Shown piece by piece: positions 1-10,392 of a stretch of DNA of 64,000 bases. Below the pieces are notes generated by a model. It did no database searches. It saw nothing but the letters and a program-made list of their open reading frames with translations, and had not been told where the DNA came from. Made by a program: the position numbers and the translations under genes. Source of the stretch: Bacillus paramycoides (lineage in GTDB: Bacteria > Bacillota > Bacilli > Bacillales > Bacillaceae_G); contig NZ_MAOI01000065.1 in NCBI RefSeq assembly GCF_001884235.1, positions 62,001 through 126,000 on the forward strand, read 5' to 3'. Position 1 is the first letter of the stretch. The number at the start of each line of letters is the position of its first letter.

Positions 1-636
1 GCAGGAGTTGTAACAGAACTTATCGTTTCAGATCAGACAGACCTTCCGAAAGATTGGACAGTTAATGATGTTGAAATGTATATCGTGCCTGAAGCAATTG
101 TAAAAGTACTTCGTGAAACAGAAACAACGCAAGGTGTATTTGCTGTTTGTGAAAAACAGGAGAAAGAAGTAGCTCTTACTGATGGGAAATTCCTTTTATT
201 AGACGGTCTTCAAGACCCAGGTAATCTAGGGACGATTATTCGTACAGCTGATGCAGCTGGTATTCATGCCGTTGTGCTTGGAGAAGGTTGCGTTGATGTT
301 TATAATAGTAAAGTACTCCGCTCTACACAAGGTTCTATTTTTCACTTACCGATTGTAAAAGGGAACTTAGAAGAATGGGTAGACAAATTAAAAGAACATA
401 ATGTTCCTGTATATGGAACAGCTCTTGAAAATGGAGTTCCATATGGTGAAGTAACACCGGCTGGAAGTTTTGCATTAATTGTAGGAAATGAAGGAAGTGG
501 CGTACGCCAAGAAATTCTTGCGAAAACTGATCAAAACTTGTATATTCCGATTTACGGCGGGGCAGAATCATTAAATGTTGCGGTTGCAGCAGGGATTTTA
601 ACGTATTATTTACAAAGCCCAGTTGCGAACAAATAA
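1..636 (+). CDS. TrmH/SpoU-family RNA 2'-O-methyltransferase (5' end missing)
   Basis: This is a SAM-dependent rRNA/tRNA ribose methyltransferase of the SPOUT superfamily. The reading frame is open from base 1, so the start lies outside the window and 211 C-terminal codons are visible. All three SPOUT motifs are present: DGLQDPGNLGTIIRTADAAG, LIVGNEGSGV and PIYGGAESLNVAVAAGIL, which form the knotted SAM site. The exact substrate cannot be told from sequence. Its place just before pheST matches B. subtilis ysgA. An ATG at 76 is internal, since homology runs upstream of it. Confidence 0.9.
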   Translation, partial: AGVVTELIVSDQTDLPKDWTVNDVEMYIVPEAIVKVLRETETTQGVFAVCEKQEKEVALTDGKFLLLDGLQDPGNLGTIIRTADAAGIHAVVLGEGCVDVYNSKVLRSTQGSIFHLPIVKGNLEEWVDKLKEHNVPVYGTALENGVPYGEVTPAGSFALIVGNEGSGVRQEILAKTDQNLYIPIYGGAESLNVAVAAGILTYYLQSPVANK

Positions 637-696
637 AAAACTTCTTATAATAAGTTGAAGTACATGTTCGTAATGAACATATAATAAAAGTTAAAT

Positions 697-948
697 AATG
701 AAAAACGTTGATAGAGAAGAGTAGCTTACAAAATCGCCATATAGGGAGAGAGTGCCGTAGACTGAAAGCATTCTTATGGTAGACGAAAGTGAATTCACCT
801 CTGGAGTTGACGCCAGGACCATTTATATGTAAAGGCGTTCCGGCCAAAGCTGGCCGTTATAACTAATGAAGTGGGCAGACTTGTTCTGTCAATTTAGGGT
901 GGTACCGCGAATTTACCTCGTCCCTTTTTGGGAGCGAGGTTTTTTTAT
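697..948 (+). promoter_or_regulatory. T-box riboswitch, tRNA-Phe sensing, upstream of pheST
   Basis: The canonical T-box element AGGGTGGTACCGCG lies at 896-909, followed by a terminator hairpin (CCTCG...CGAGG plus T run) at 915-948. The Stem I specifier position reads TTC (794-796), a Phe codon, directly followed by ACCTCTGG, as in other T-boxes. Uncharged tRNA-Phe should stabilise the antiterminator and switch on pheS-pheT. The 5' boundary is approximate. Confidence 0.93.
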
Positions 949-971
949 TTTTAAAATTAGGAGGGTTCCAA

Positions 972-2006
972 ATGGAAGCACGTTTAAAAGAGCTAAAGCA
1001 AAAAGCGTTAGAGCTTATTGAAGAAGCGAAAGAGCTAAAGGGCTTAAACGACGTACGCGTAGCGTATTTAGGGAAAAAAGGTCCAATTACAGAAGTATTA
1101 CGCGGCATGGGAAAATTATCAGCAGAAGAGCGTCCACGTATGGGAGCATTAGTAAATGAAGTACGTGAAGCGATTCAAACGCGTCTAGAAGACAAAATTA
1201 GCAACTTAGAAAAAGCAGTAATCGAAGCAAAATTAGCTACTGAAACAATTGATGTTACACTGCCAGGTCGTCCTGTTGAAACAGGTTGTCATCATCCGTT
1301 AACAGCTGTTGTTGAGCAAATTGAAGATGTATTCATCGGTATGGGTTATGAAGTAGCTGAAGGGACAGAAGTAGAAAAAGACTACTACAACTTTGAAGCA
1401 TTAAACTTACCGAAAGATCACCCAGCGCGTGATATGCAAGATACATTCTACATTACAGAAGAAACGTTACTACGTACACATACATCTTCTGTGCAAGCAC
1501 GTACGATGGAAAATAATAAAGAAAAAGGCCCAATCAAAATTATTTGTCCTGGTAAAGTGTATCGCCGCGATGATGATGATGCGACGCATTCACACCAGTT
1601 CATGCAAATTGAAGGTCTTGTAATTGATAAAAACATTCGTATGAGTGACTTAAAAGGTACACTACAAGTATTCGTGAAAAAGATGTTCGGTGAAGATCGC
1701 GAAATCCGTCTTCGTCCAAGTTTCTTCCCATTCACAGAGCCATCTGTAGAGATGGATATTTCTTGTATGATGTGTCACGGCAAAGGTTGCGGCACTTGTA
1801 AAGGAACTGGCTGGATCGAAATTTTAGGCGCAGGTATGGTTCACCCGAACGTACTTGAAATGGCTGGTTATGATTCAAAAGAATATCAAGGCTTCGCATT
1901 CGGTATGGGCGCAGAGCGTATCGCAATGCTGAAATACGGCGTAGATGACATTCGTCATTTCTATACAAATGATGTACGTTTCTTACAACAATTCAAACGA
2001 GCGTAA
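972..2006 (+). CDS. pheS: Phenylalanine-tRNA ligase alpha subunit
   Basis: This is the catalytic alpha subunit of the cytoplasmic (alpha-beta)2 enzyme that charges tRNA-Phe. It has 344 aa, the usual length. An N-terminal coiled coil (about 1-90) binds tRNA. Class II motif 2 appears as [19 protein letters not shown] and motif 3 as [19 protein letters not shown] near the C-terminus. The ATG follows an AGGAGG ribosome site at 959-964. It forms an operon with pheT (18 bp gap) under the upstream T-box. Confidence 0.98.
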   Translation: MEARLKELKQKALELIEEAKELKGLNDVRVAYLGKKGPITEVLRGMGKLSAEERPRMGALVNEVREAIQTRLEDKISNLEKAVIEAKLATETIDVTLPGRPVETGCHHPLTAVVEQIEDVFIGMGYEVAEGTEVEKDYYNFEALNLPKDHPARDMQDTFYITEETLLRTHTSSVQARTMENNKEKGPIKIICPGKVYRRDDDDATHSHQFMQIEGLVIDKNIRMSDLKGTLQVFVKKMFGEDREIRLRPSFFPFTEPSVEMDISCMMCHGKGCGTCKGTGWIEILGAGMVHPNVLEMAGYDSKEYQGFAFGMGAERIAMLKYGVDDIRHFYTNDVRFLQQFKRA

Positions 2007-2024
2007 GGGAAGGAGAGGATAAAT

Positions 2025-4445
2025 ATGTTCGTATCATATCGTTGGTTACAAGAGTATGTAGATATTAAAGATGTAACAGCACAAGAACTAGCAGACAAAA
2101 TCACGAAAAGTGGTATTGAAGTAGAAGGCGTTGAAGTATTAAATAAAGGTGTAAAAGGTGTTGTGGTTGGTCACGTATTAGAATGTGAAAAACACCCAGA
2201 AGCTGATAAATTAAGCAAATGCTTAATCGATATCGGTGAAGAAGAACCAGTACAAATTATTTGTGGTGCTGCTAACATTGCAAAAGGTTTAAAAGTACCA
2301 GTTGCAAAAGTTGGTGCTGTACTTCCAGGTAACTTCAAAATTAAAAAAGCGAAATTACGCGGGGAAGCTTCTCACGGTATGGTTTGTGCTCTTCAAGAGC
2401 TTGGCATTGATGGGAAACTAGTTGCGAAAGAATACGCAGATGGTATCTTCATCTTCCCAAGTGACGCTGAGGTTGGTGCAGATGCACTTGAGATTTTAAA
2501 CTTACATGATGAAGTACTTGAGCTTGGTTTAACACCAAACCGTGCAGATTGCTTAAACATGCTAGGTGTTGCATATGAAGTAGCTGCTATTTACGGCCGT
2601 GAAGTAAAACTTCCAGCTATCAACTTACAAGAATCAGCTGAAAAAACATCTGATTATATTTCTGTAAGTGTAGAAGCGAAAGAAGAGAATCCATTATACA
2701 TTGCGAAAATGGTTAAGAACGTAAAGATTGGTCCATCACCAATGTGGATGCAAACTCGCCTTATGGCAGCTGGCATTCGCCCGATTAGTAATGTAGTTGA
2801 TATTACAAACTACATTTTAATGGAATATGGTCAACCGTTACATGCATTCGATTACGATAAATTAGGTTCAAAAGAAATCGTTGTTCGTCTAGCTAAAGAA
2901 AGCGAAAAGATTCAAACGTTAGATGATCAAGAGCGTACATTACAAAGCCACCACCTTGTTATTACAAACGGTGAAAAAGCTTTAGCTGTTGCTGGTGTAA
3001 TGGGCGGAGCGGATTCTGAAGTTGATAGCGATACAGTGAACGTTTTAATTGAGTCTGCATACTTTGCAGGTCAAACAGTGCGCCGTACATCAAAAGACTT
3101 AGGTCTTCGTAGCGAATCAAGTGCACGTTTTGAAAAAGGAATCGACCCAACACGTACATTTGAAGCAATTCAACACGCCGCTGCTTTAATGGCAAAATAT
3201 GCTGGCGGAGAAGCGCTTGAAGGTGTAGTAGAAGTTGATAACTTACAAGTAGAAGAGCGTACAGTATCTGTTACAGCTGAGAAAGTAAATCGTGTATTAG
3301 GTACAGACATTTCTACAAGTGAAATGGGTACAATGTTCACAAACTTGAAATTCCCATTCACAGAAGTAGAAGGAACATTCCATGTGAATGTACCAGCGCG
3401 CCGTCCTGACATTACAATTTCAGAAGACTTAGTAGAAGAAGTAGGTCGTTTGTACGGTTATGATCACATTCCAGTTACATTACCAGCTGGAACAATGACA
3501 CGTGGTAAATTAACAGCAGCTCAAACGAAACGTCGTAAAGTACGCCGCTTCCTAGAAGGCGCTGGTTTATATGAAGCAATCACATATTCATTAACAAGTG
3601 CTGAAAAAGCGAAACAATATATGGTTGAGCCGAACGAAAAAGCACCTGTAAATCTTGCGCTTCCAATGAGTGAAGAGCGTAGCCAACTTCGTTTAAGCTT
3701 AGTGCCACAATTGTTAGAAGCAGTTTCATACAATGTTGCACGTAAAAACGACAGCGTTGCTTTATACGAGGTAGGTTCTATCTTCTTACCAACAGTAGCA
3801 GGAGAACTTCCGAAAGAAGAACAACATCTTGCAGGTGTTATGACAGGCCTTGCTCTTCACCATGCATGGCAAGGTGAGAAGAAAGTTGTAGACTTCTTCG
3901 TTGTTAAAGGTGTGTTAGAAGGATTATTCGACGTACTTGGCGTTGCAAACCAAATCACTTATGCACCAGCAAAACGTGAAGGTATGCATCCAGGCCGTAC
4001 AGCTGACATCTTATTAGATGGCGAAGTAATTGGATTCATCGGTCAATTGCACCCAGAAACAGAAAAACAACTAGATGTGAAAAATACATTTGTATTCGAA
4101 CTATCTCTTGTAAAAGTATTCGGTGCAGACGTTGAAGAAACTTACTACTCAGCAATTCCACGTTTCCCATCTATGACACGTGATATGGCTGTTGTGGTAA
4201 CAACGGAAACAAAAGCTGGTGAAATGAAGCAAGTAATTGCTGAAGCTGGCGGAGAACTTCTGAAAGAAGTAACACTATTCGACTTATACGAAGGTGAGAA
4301 AATGGAAGAAGGCAAGAAATCACTTGCATTCTCTATGAACTACTTCGATGCAGAACGTACATTAACAGACGAAGAAGTAACAGAAGCACATAGCCGTGTA
4401 TTAACAGCGGTAGAAGAAAAATTTGGTGCGGAGTTACGTAAGTAA
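2025..4445 (+). CDS. pheT: Phenylalanine-tRNA ligase beta subunit
   Basis: This is the partner of PheS, at 806 aa full length for the bacterial family. The domain order is visible: an EMAP-like tRNA-binding domain (about 40-150), the B3/B4 editing domain that hydrolyses mischarged Tyr-tRNA-Phe (about 210-390), the B5 domain, a degenerate class II core, and a C-terminal anticodon-binding FDX-ACB domain that starts near [17 protein letters not shown]. The ATG follows a GGAGAGG ribosome site. It is co-transcribed with pheS and ended by the hairpin at 4449. Confidence 0.98.
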   Translation: MFVSYRWLQEYVDIKDVTAQELADKITKSGIEVEGVEVLNKGVKGVVVGHVLECEKHPEADKLSKCLIDIGEEEPVQIICGAANIAKGLKVPVAKVGAVLPGNFKIKKAKLRGEASHGMVCALQELGIDGKLVAKEYADGIFIFPSDAEVGADALEILNLHDEVLELGLTPNRADCLNMLGVAYEVAAIYGREVKLPAINLQESAEKTSDYISVSVEAKEENPLYIAKMVKNVKIGPSPMWMQTRLMAAGIRPISNVVDITNYILMEYGQPLHAFDYDKLGSKEIVVRLAKESEKIQTLDDQERTLQSHHLVITNGEKALAVAGVMGGADSEVDSDTVNVLIESAYFAGQTVRRTSKDLGLRSESSARFEKGIDPTRTFEAIQHAAALMAKYAGGEALEGVVEVDNLQVEERTVSVTAEKVNRVLGTDISTSEMGTMFTNLKFPFTEVEGTFHVNVPARRPDITISEDLVEEVGRLYGYDHIPVTLPAGTMTRGKLTAAQTKRRKVRRFLEGAGLYEAITYSLTSAEKAKQYMVEPNEKAPVNLALPMSEERSQLRLSLVPQLLEAVSYNVARKNDSVALYEVGSIFLPTVAGELPKEEQHLAGVMTGLALHHAWQGEKKVVDFFVVKGVLEGLFDVLGVANQITYAPAKREGMHPGRTADILLDGEVIGFIGQLHPETEKQLDVKNTFVFELSLVKVFGADVEETYYSAIPRFPSMTRDMAVVVTTETKAGEMKQVIAEAGGELLKEVTLFDLYEGEKMEEGKKSLAFSMNYFDAERTLTDEEVTEAHSRVLTAVEEKFGAELRK

Positions 4446-4448
4446 TAA

Positions 4449-4480
4449 AAAATTGCCGGATTAATTCCGGCAATTTTTTT
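4449..4480 (+). terminator. Intrinsic terminator after pheST
   Basis: The stem AATTGCCGGA/TCCGGCAATT with a TTAA loop is followed by a T run, directly after the pheT stop. Confidence 0.93.
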
Positions 4481-4489
4481 AGTAGAGCG

Positions 4490-4602
4490 GTTGTCGATTA
4501 CTGTCGGTAAGTCGATATTCTATGTTGAATCGCTGATATATTTCGAGTTACGGTCGATATATGATAAAAATCGCTGATATATTTTCCGACATCTTGCATC
4601 TT
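4490..4602 (+). repeat. Two imperfect copies of a ~37-bp intergenic repeat
   Basis: Two tandem units each begin GTCGATAT and share a core ATCGCTGATATATTT (about 4511-4549 and 4553-4591). This core resembles dispersed AT-rich intergenic repeats that I recall as common in B. cereus-group chromosomes; family membership was not checked. The units lie between the pheT terminator and the asnS leader and code for nothing visible. Confidence 0.55.
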
Positions 4603-4639
4603 TCCCTCGAATGTAGTACATTAATTTTAGTTTAACAAA

Positions 4640-4911
4640 ATGAAAGACGATGATAAGGAAAAGTAGTATATACTATAATCCAAAGCGAGTCAGGGGCGGT
4701 GAGAGCCTGATGAGGCGGTATATGTGAAGAACACCTTGGAGTTGCTAACCGAAATTGAAGCTTGTATTCAAGAGTAGACTTAGACGGGAATCCGGCCTGT
4801 TACAAACCGGGAAGTATGTATTACATACGAGTTAAAGTTGGTCTTTATGACAAATTGGGTGGTACCGCGAAGTTTAACCTTTCGTCCCTTTATGGATGAA
4901 AGGTTTTTTTG
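4640..4911 (+). promoter_or_regulatory. T-box riboswitch, tRNA-Asn sensing, upstream of asnS
   Basis: The T-box motif GGGTGGTACCGCGAAG lies at 4857-4872 and the terminator hairpin (AACCTTTCGTCC...GGATGAAAGGTT plus T run) at 4875-4911. The specifier position reads AAC (4730-4732), an Asn codon, followed by ACCTTGGAG in the same register as the pheS leader. It should allow asnS transcription when tRNA-Asn is uncharged. Confidence 0.92.
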
Positions 4912-4944
4912 TATTTAAATATATCAGCAAAGGAGAATTTCACT

Positions 4945-6336
4945 ATGGAAAACACATTAGTAAAAAGTCTGTATAGAGATACAGAGAAATACGCAGATCA
5001 AACAGTACAAGTATCAGGTTGGATTCGTAACTTACGTGATTCAAAAGCATTTGGTTTCATCGAATTAAACGATGGTAGCTTCTTCAAAAGTGTTCAAATC
5101 GTTTTCGATACAGAATTAGATAACTTCAAAGAAATTGCGAAGCTTCCACTAAGCTCTTCAGTTAAAGTAGAGGGGAAAGTAATTGCAACACCTGGAGCAA
5201 AGCAACCATTTGAAATTAAAGCAGAAAAAATTGAGGTTGAGGGCTTATCAGATTCTGATTACCCACTTCAAAAGAAGCGTCACACGTTTGAATACTTACG
5301 TACAATCGCTCACTTACGTCCAAGAACAAATGCATTCTCTGCAACATTCCGCGTGCGTTCTATCGCAGCGTTTGCGATTCACCAATTCTTCCAAGAGCGT
5401 GGATTCGTACATGTTCACACACCAATTATCACTGGTAGTGATACAGAAGGCGCAGGCGAAATGTTCCGCGTAACAACGCAAGATTTAAACAACGTACCAA
5501 AAGGTGAAGACGGACAAGTTGATGAATCAAAAGACTTCTTCGGTAAAGAAACAAACTTAACGGTAAGTGGACAGCTGAATGCTGAAGCTTATGCATTAGC
5601 GTTCCGTGATGTGTACACATTCGGACCTACATTCCGTGCAGAAAACTCTAACACAACTCGTCACGCAGCTGAGTTCTGGATGGTTGAGCCTGAGATTGCA
5701 TTCGCTGAATTAGGTGATGTAATGAACCTTACAGAAGATATGCTGAAATATGCAATGAAATACGTACTAGAGCATGCACCAGAAGAAATGGACTTCTTCA
5801 ATAGCTTCGTTGATAAAACAGTTCTAGAGCGCATGAACAACGTAATCAACTCTGACTTCGGTCGCATCACATATACAGAAGCAATTAAAGTACTTCAAGA
5901 GTCAGGCGCTGACTTCAAATACCCAGTAGAATGGGGTATCGACTTACAAACAGAGCACGAAAGATACTTATCAGAAGAAATCTTCAAACGTCCTGTATTC
6001 GTAACTGACTATCCGAAAGACATTAAAGCGTTCTACATGCGCCTTAACGAAGATGGAAAAACAGTAGCTGCTACTGACCTTCTAGTTCCTGGCATCGGCG
6101 AATTAATCGGCGGTAGCCAACGTGAAGAAAGAATGGACGTTTTAGTAGACAGAATTAAAGAATTAGGTATGAACGAAGAGGACTACTGGTGGTACTTAGA
6201 ACTTAGAAAATACGGCGGTACAAAACACGCTGGATTCGGTCTAGGTTTCGAACGCTTCCTAATGTACATTACTGGTATGGCTAACATCCGTGACGTAATT
6301 CCGTTCCCAAGAACTCCAGGTTCTTCTGAATTCTAA
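4945..6336 (+). CDS. asnS: Asparagine-tRNA ligase
   Basis: This cytoplasmic class II synthetase charges tRNA-Asn and has 463 aa. An N-terminal OB-fold anticodon-binding domain (about 15-110, with [19 protein letters not shown]) precedes the catalytic core. Motif 2 is [18 protein letters not shown] and motif 3 lies in [20 protein letters not shown], followed by the typical PFPRTPG end. I chose the ATG at 4945 because it follows AAGGAG at 4929-4934; the in-frame ATG at 4909 lies inside the T-box terminator. It is transcribed alone. Confidence 0.98.
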   Translation: MENTLVKSLYRDTEKYADQTVQVSGWIRNLRDSKAFGFIELNDGSFFKSVQIVFDTELDNFKEIAKLPLSSSVKVEGKVIATPGAKQPFEIKAEKIEVEGLSDSDYPLQKKRHTFEYLRTIAHLRPRTNAFSATFRVRSIAAFAIHQFFQERGFVHVHTPIITGSDTEGAGEMFRVTTQDLNNVPKGEDGQVDESKDFFGKETNLTVSGQLNAEAYALAFRDVYTFGPTFRAENSNTTRHAAEFWMVEPEIAFAELGDVMNLTEDMLKYAMKYVLEHAPEEMDFFNSFVDKTVLERMNNVINSDFGRITYTEAIKVLQESGADFKYPVEWGIDLQTEHERYLSEEIFKRPVFVTDYPKDIKAFYMRLNEDGKTVAATDLLVPGIGELIGGSQREERMDVLVDRIKELGMNEEDYWWYLELRKYGGTKHAGFGLGFERFLMYITGMANIRDVIPFPRTPGSSEF

Positions 6337-6341
6337 AATAT

Positions 6342-6373
6342 AAAAAAGCGAGAGGGAATCCTCTCGCTTTTTT
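6342..6373 (+). terminator. Intrinsic terminator after asnS
   Basis: Stem AAGCGAGAGG/CCTCTCGCTT with T run, six bases after the asnS stop. Confidence 0.93.
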
Positions 6374-6428
6374 ATTTTGAATAGTTTATTACCTCGCAGC
6401 AAATAGTAACGCGAAGGGGTGAATGTAA

Positions 6429-6563
6429 ATGGGTAAAAAAGTGAAAAAAGATCATTCTAGATCAAGCCTAGGTTCTCCAGAAGTGGAAGGACAAGGAACA
6501 ACGACACATGAAACTGGTTCTCATAAAGTATCTTCATCAAATAAGAAGCAAAAACGAAGCTAA
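6429..6563 (+). CDS. YuzL-like small basic protein (44 aa)
   Basis: The product is a 44-residue, very basic, Gly/Ser/Thr-rich peptide starting MGKKVKKDHSRSS, with a central EVEGQGTTTHETG and a KKQKRS tail. This matches my memory of the YuzL-like family of short Bacillus proteins with no known function. A GAAGGGGTG ribosome site precedes the ATG, and a strong terminator (6567-6598) follows at once, so it is a stand-alone gene. A small acid-soluble spore protein is the alternative reading. Confidence 0.75.
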   Translation: MGKKVKKDHSRSSLGSPEVEGQGTTTHETGSHKVSSSNKKQKRS

Positions 6564-6566
6564 TAT

Positions 6567-6598
6567 AAAAGGGAGAGTCGTGGTGACTCTCCCTTTTA
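6567..6598 (+). terminator. Intrinsic terminator after the YuzL-like gene
   Basis: Perfect stem AAAGGGAGAGTC/GACTCTCCCTTT three bases after the stop codon. Confidence 0.9.
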
Positions 6599-6690
6599 TA
6601 TAGGGAAATTAGTAAAAATGAGGTGGTTGAGCGATATGTTAGAGAGGAAAATAGTAAATGCAACTATATTGAATCGAGGCAATATGAAAC

Positions 6691-6721
6691 AAAAAACAGG
6701 AGTTTGTAGGCTCCTGTTTTT
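6691..6721 (-). terminator. Intrinsic terminator of rnhC (minus strand)
   Basis: Stem ACAGGAG/CTCCTGT flanked by A and T runs, just beyond the rnhC stop. It could work in both directions. Confidence 0.85.
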
Positions 6722-6728
6722 GTCGATA

Positions 6729-7664
6729 CTATTTTAATAAGCGAAACGCCTTTTCTGTATTAGCAAAATGCAGTTTCACAAACTCAGGTAGTCTTTCTTT
6801 TCCAAGCTTCTGAATGAGTTTAGCAGCGACAATATCTACTTGTTTGCCAGCACCTTTCGGAAGTGGCATACCAGCTTTTTTGCTTAGTTCGTCAAATTGT
6901 TTTACAAATGAGTAACGGGCCAAAATGGAAGCAGCGGCTACCGCTAAGTGAACGCTCTCACCTTTCGTAGCGAAATAAACATTTTCACGCTGTACCTGTT
7001 TTTGTTTCGCTAAATATTTATAGTATGTATCAGGTTGCGTAAATTGGTCGATTAAGATGCCTTCTGGTGTTGTAGGTGCAATTTTTGCTAATAAATTTGT
7101 GATGGCTTTATTGTGTAGTAAAGCTTTCAGTTTACCTTGGTTGTTTCCTTTATCAAATAGCTCATTATACTTTTCATTGTGAAGAACGAGAGAGCTATAA
7201 GGAACAACGTGAAGGAGTTGTTTTGCAATCTCAGCAATTTGGGCATCGTTTAAGTTTTTAGAGTCTTTTACACCAAGTTCTTTTAAAAGTGGAATCTGTT
7301 TTGCGTCCACATATACAGCAACGACCGTCATCGGGCCGAAGTAATCGCCAGTACCTACTTCATCGGATCCTACAATAGACATTGTACCGATGGAAGAGGG
7401 CGGGGCATAACGATGTGAGTTAGCCGATTTTTTTACAGCTGATTTTGGTGCTTGAGAGACAGTTTGCCAACGAGTAGCTTCTGCTTCAGCACGGCCACCT
7501 TGGAACATCACTTTGCCTGATTTATATGCTGTAATCGTGCAAGATGGAACTTTTGCCATAAAGATACCGCCTTGCGGAATTTTCGGGCTAAGCGCCTGTT
7601 TATATTGTTGTTTCATGTCTTCAATTACTGTAGAACTTGTTTGTAATACGATAGAATTTGACAA
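6729..7664 (-). CDS. rnhC: Ribonuclease HIII
   Basis: It cleaves the RNA strand of RNA-DNA hybrids such as R-loops and primers in the cytoplasm. The 311-aa product has the TBP-like N-terminal substrate-binding domain of RNase HIII (about 1-85) and a type 2 RNase H core. The catalytic acidic pair is in the motif GSDEVGTGDYFGP, and the conserved SILARYSFVKQF helix lies near the C-terminus. The ATG follows AAAAGGAGCG in minus-strand reading. It runs opposite to zapA, as in other Bacillus. Confidence 0.96.
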   Translation of the reverse strand: MSNSIVLQTSSTVIEDMKQQYKQALSPKIPQGGIFMAKVPSCTITAYKSGKVMFQGGRAEAEATRWQTVSQAPKSAVKKSANSHRYAPPSSIGTMSIVGSDEVGTGDYFGPMTVVAVYVDAKQIPLLKELGVKDSKNLNDAQIAEIAKQLLHVVPYSSLVLHNEKYNELFDKGNNQGKLKALLHNKAITNLLAKIAPTTPEGILIDQFTQPDTYYKYLAKQKQVQRENVYFATKGESVHLAVAAASILARYSFVKQFDELSKKAGMPLPKGAGKQVDIVAAKLIQKLGKERLPEFVKLHFANTEKAFRLLK

Positions 7665-7787
7665 GATGGTCGCTCCTTTTTTATATTGTTATTTTTATCA
7701 TATCGGATTGTTCTTTCTGTTTCCATATTATGATGGTTCATGGTATTATAAACTTTAGGATTCTGTACGTGATTGGAGGCCGGTGAG

Positions 7788-8057
7788 TTGTCACAACAAA
7801 AGGGAAAGAAAAGTCGAATTAATGTAGAAATCTATGGTCAGCAATATTCAGTTGTTGGCGATGAAAGTACAAGTCATATCCGCATGGTAGCAGCGATTGT
7901 GGATGATAAAATGCGCGAACTCAATGCCAAGAATCCTTCGCTTGATACGAGTAGACTAGCGGTATTGACGGCGGTAAACGTCATACACGATTACATAAAA
8001 TTAAAAGAAGAACATGAGAAGCTGAAAGAAAGTATGACAAAAAAAGGAATGGAATAA
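7788..8057 (+). CDS. zapA: Cell division protein ZapA (FtsZ-ring associated)
   Basis: ZapA binds FtsZ and promotes bundling at the division site. The 89-aa product shows the family's N-terminal [15 protein letters not shown] strand region, the [11 protein letters not shown] helix and a long C-terminal coiled coil (about 50-89). I chose the TTG at 7788 because GGAGG (7775-7779) lies 8 bases upstream; the longer TTG start at 7773 would overlap that ribosome site. It is followed one base later by cvpA. Confidence 0.92.
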   Translation: MSQQKGKKSRINVEIYGQQYSVVGDESTSHIRMVAAIVDDKMRELNAKNPSLDTSRLAVLTAVNVIHDYIKLKEEHEKLKESMTKKGME

Positions 8058-8058
8058 C

Positions 8059-8598
8059 ATGATTGATATTATTATCATTTTACTGCTTGTTATGGGATTT
8101 TTCCTTGGCTTACGCAGAGGGTTCATTTTGCAACTTATAAAGTTAACAAGCTTTATTATCGCATACCTTGTTGCATACTGGTACTGTAAAGATTTAGCGC
8201 CAACACTTGCGAAATTTATTCCGTATCCATTTGATAAAAACGTATCTGTTCCAGAATGGATTGATGCAAATAATATTGAAACAGTATTTTATCAAGCAAT
8301 TGCGTTTATCGTATTATTTATTATTACAAAAATCGCACTTTCATTACTTGGTAATTTGTTAAATATGTTTGCAGAAATACCGGTTTTAAAGCAAGTGAAT
8401 GCACTTGCGGGGGCAATCCTCGGATTTTTAGAAGTGTATATTATTTTGTTTGTCTTAATTATTGTTGGAACAATTCTTCCAATTGAACAATTGCAAACAC
8501 CATTACAAAAATCATCAATTAGCAAAATAATTATAGACGATACACCGATTCTTTCTGAAAAGGTGAAGGAACTATGGCAGACAGGTAGCAGAGTATAA
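8059..8598 (+). CDS. CvpA-family membrane protein
   Basis: The 179-aa integral membrane protein has about four hydrophobic segments (roughly 1-20, 25-45, 80-100, 115-140) and the family's GFFLGLRRGFILQL start. CvpA proteins have been linked to colicin V production and envelope homeostasis in E. coli; the Bacillus role is unclear. Its start lies one base after the zapA stop, so the two are translationally coupled. It corresponds to B. subtilis yshB in position. Confidence 0.88.
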   Translation: MIDIIIILLLVMGFFLGLRRGFILQLIKLTSFIIAYLVAYWYCKDLAPTLAKFIPYPFDKNVSVPEWIDANNIETVFYQAIAFIVLFIITKIALSLLGNLLNMFAEIPVLKQVNALAGAILGFLEVYIILFVLIIVGTILPIEQLQTPLQKSSISKIIIDDTPILSEKVKELWQTGSRV

Positions 8599-8651
8599 CT
8601 TCTCTTTTTTCGGAAAGAGGAGTTTTTTTCTATGAAAGAAAGGCGGGGGCA

Positions 8652-10373
8652 ATGATGAAAGTAAATAAAAAACAAGTTATTAAATTATTGGAGACAATCG
8701 GCCTATTTATGGAATTGAAGGGCGCAAATCCATTTAAAATATCTGCATTTCGTAAAGCGGCGGCAGCGCTAGAAAGTGATGATCGTAGTCTTTCTGAAAT
8801 TGAAGATTTCACAAAGATTCCAGGCATCGGAAAAGGAACGGCAGCAGTTATTCAAGAATATATAGAATCGGGAACATCTGAAGTACTACAAGAACTTGAA
8901 AAAGAAGTACCGAGCAGTTTATTACCGCTATTAAAACTACCAGGCCTTGGGGGTAAGAAGGTAGCTAAGTTATACAAAGAGCTTGGTGTTGTCGATATGG
9001 AAACGTTAAAAGCTGCTTGTGAGGAAAATAAAGTACAAGCTTTAGCAGGTTTTGGTAAAAAAACAGAAGAGAAAATATTGGAAGCAATTGATCAAGTAGG
9101 ATCTCGTCCCGAGCGTTTACCAATTGCGATGGTATTGCCTATTGCCGGGGAAATAGAGGAGAAATTGTCGAATATTGCTGAGGTGATTCGTTTCTCACGC
9201 GCTGGTAGTTTACGCCGTGTTCGTGAGACAGTGAAGGATTTAGACTTCATCATTGCAACGACAGAACCAGCTGTAGTACGTGAACATTTACTACAATTCG
9301 ATAATATGATTGAAGTAATTGCGAGCGGGGATACGAAAGTATCTGTTCGTCTTCAATATGAATATGATATTTCAATTGATTTCCGCCTTGTAAAGCCAGA
9401 AGAGTTTATTACAACTCTTCACCATTTCACAGGATCAAAAGACCATAACGTAAAAATGCGCCAAATCGCAAAAGATAAAGGCGAGAAAATTAGTGAGTAT
9501 GGTGTGGAAATCTTAGAGACAGGTGAAGTGAAAACATTTGAAACGGAAGAGGAATTTTTTGCTCATTTCGGTCTTCCATTCATCCCGCCAGAAGTGCGTG
9601 AAGATGGAAAAGAAATTGAATTAATTAAAGAGTACCCGAACTTAATTCAGTTCTCTGACATACAAGGTGATTTACATATGCATACAACGTGGAGTGATGG
9701 TGCTTTTTCAATTGAAGAAATGGTACAAGCATGTCGCGCTCGTGGATATAAGTTTATGGCAATTACTGATCATTCACAATACTTGAAAGTAGCGAATGGC
9801 TTAACGAAAGAGCGTCTTCGCGAGCAAGCGAAAGAAATTGAGCGCATGAATGAAAAGTATCCAGACATTACAATTTTACGTGGGATTGAAATGGACATTT
9901 TACCAGATGCAACACTTGATTTTGATGATGAAGTATTAGCAGAATTAGATTATGTCATTGGAGCGATTCACTCTAGCTTCTCACAAGACCGTGAAACGAT
10001 TATGAAACGTCTTCGCACTGCGCTTGAGAATAAGCATGTCACAATGATTGCCCATCCGACAGGGCGTCTTCTTGGGCGCCGCGAGGGCTATGATGTAGAT
10101 ACAGATTTATTAATCGAACTCGCAAAAGAAACAAATACAGTTTTAGAATTAAATGCAAATCCAAACCGTTTAGATTTAAGCGCGAAATTATTAAAACAAG
10201 CACAAGATGCTGGTGTAAAAGTAGCGATTAATACCGATGCCCATACACTTGAAATGTTAGAAGATATGGAAACAGGTGTAGCAGCAGCACGTAAAGGTTG
10301 GATTCAAAAAGATAACGTGATTAACACATGGGATATTGAACGTTTATTGGACTATATTAAACGTAATAAGTAA
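8652..10373 (+). CDS. polX: DNA polymerase/3'-5' exonuclease PolX
   Basis: This family X repair polymerase fills gaps and trims 3' ends in base excision repair. The 573-aa product has an N-terminal lyase-like domain, two helix-hairpin-helix motifs ([12 protein letters not shown] and [13 protein letters not shown]), a nucleotidyltransferase palm with the catalytic pair in KDLDFIIAT, and a C-terminal PHP exonuclease domain from about residue 335 ([24 protein letters not shown]). A GGCGGGGG ribosome site precedes two adjacent ATGs (8652 and 8655); either could serve. Confidence 0.96.
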   Translation: MMKVNKKQVIKLLETIGLFMELKGANPFKISAFRKAAAALESDDRSLSEIEDFTKIPGIGKGTAAVIQEYIESGTSEVLQELEKEVPSSLLPLLKLPGLGGKKVAKLYKELGVVDMETLKAACEENKVQALAGFGKKTEEKILEAIDQVGSRPERLPIAMVLPIAGEIEEKLSNIAEVIRFSRAGSLRRVRETVKDLDFIIATTEPAVVREHLLQFDNMIEVIASGDTKVSVRLQYEYDISIDFRLVKPEEFITTLHHFTGSKDHNVKMRQIAKDKGEKISEYGVEILETGEVKTFETEEEFFAHFGLPFIPPEVREDGKEIELIKEYPNLIQFSDIQGDLHMHTTWSDGAFSIEEMVQACRARGYKFMAITDHSQYLKVANGLTKERLREQAKEIERMNEKYPDITILRGIEMDILPDATLDFDDEVLAELDYVIGAIHSSFSQDRETIMKRLRTALENKHVTMIAHPTGRLLGRREGYDVDTDLLIELAKETNTVLELNANPNRLDLSAKLLKQAQDAGVKVAINTDAHTLEMLEDMETGVAAARKGWIQKDNVINTWDIERLLDYIKRNK

Positions 10374-10392
10374 CACAAGGGGGACCTGCAAC

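Noticed and set aside
4909-4944. Longer start for asnS at 4909
   Set aside because: This ATG lies in the T run of the T-box terminator; the ATG at 4945 has an AAGGAG site.
6637-6735. Short ORF (MLERKIVNATIL...) between the YuzL-like gene and rnhC
   Set aside because: It has no convincing ribosome site and runs through the rnhC terminator hairpin.
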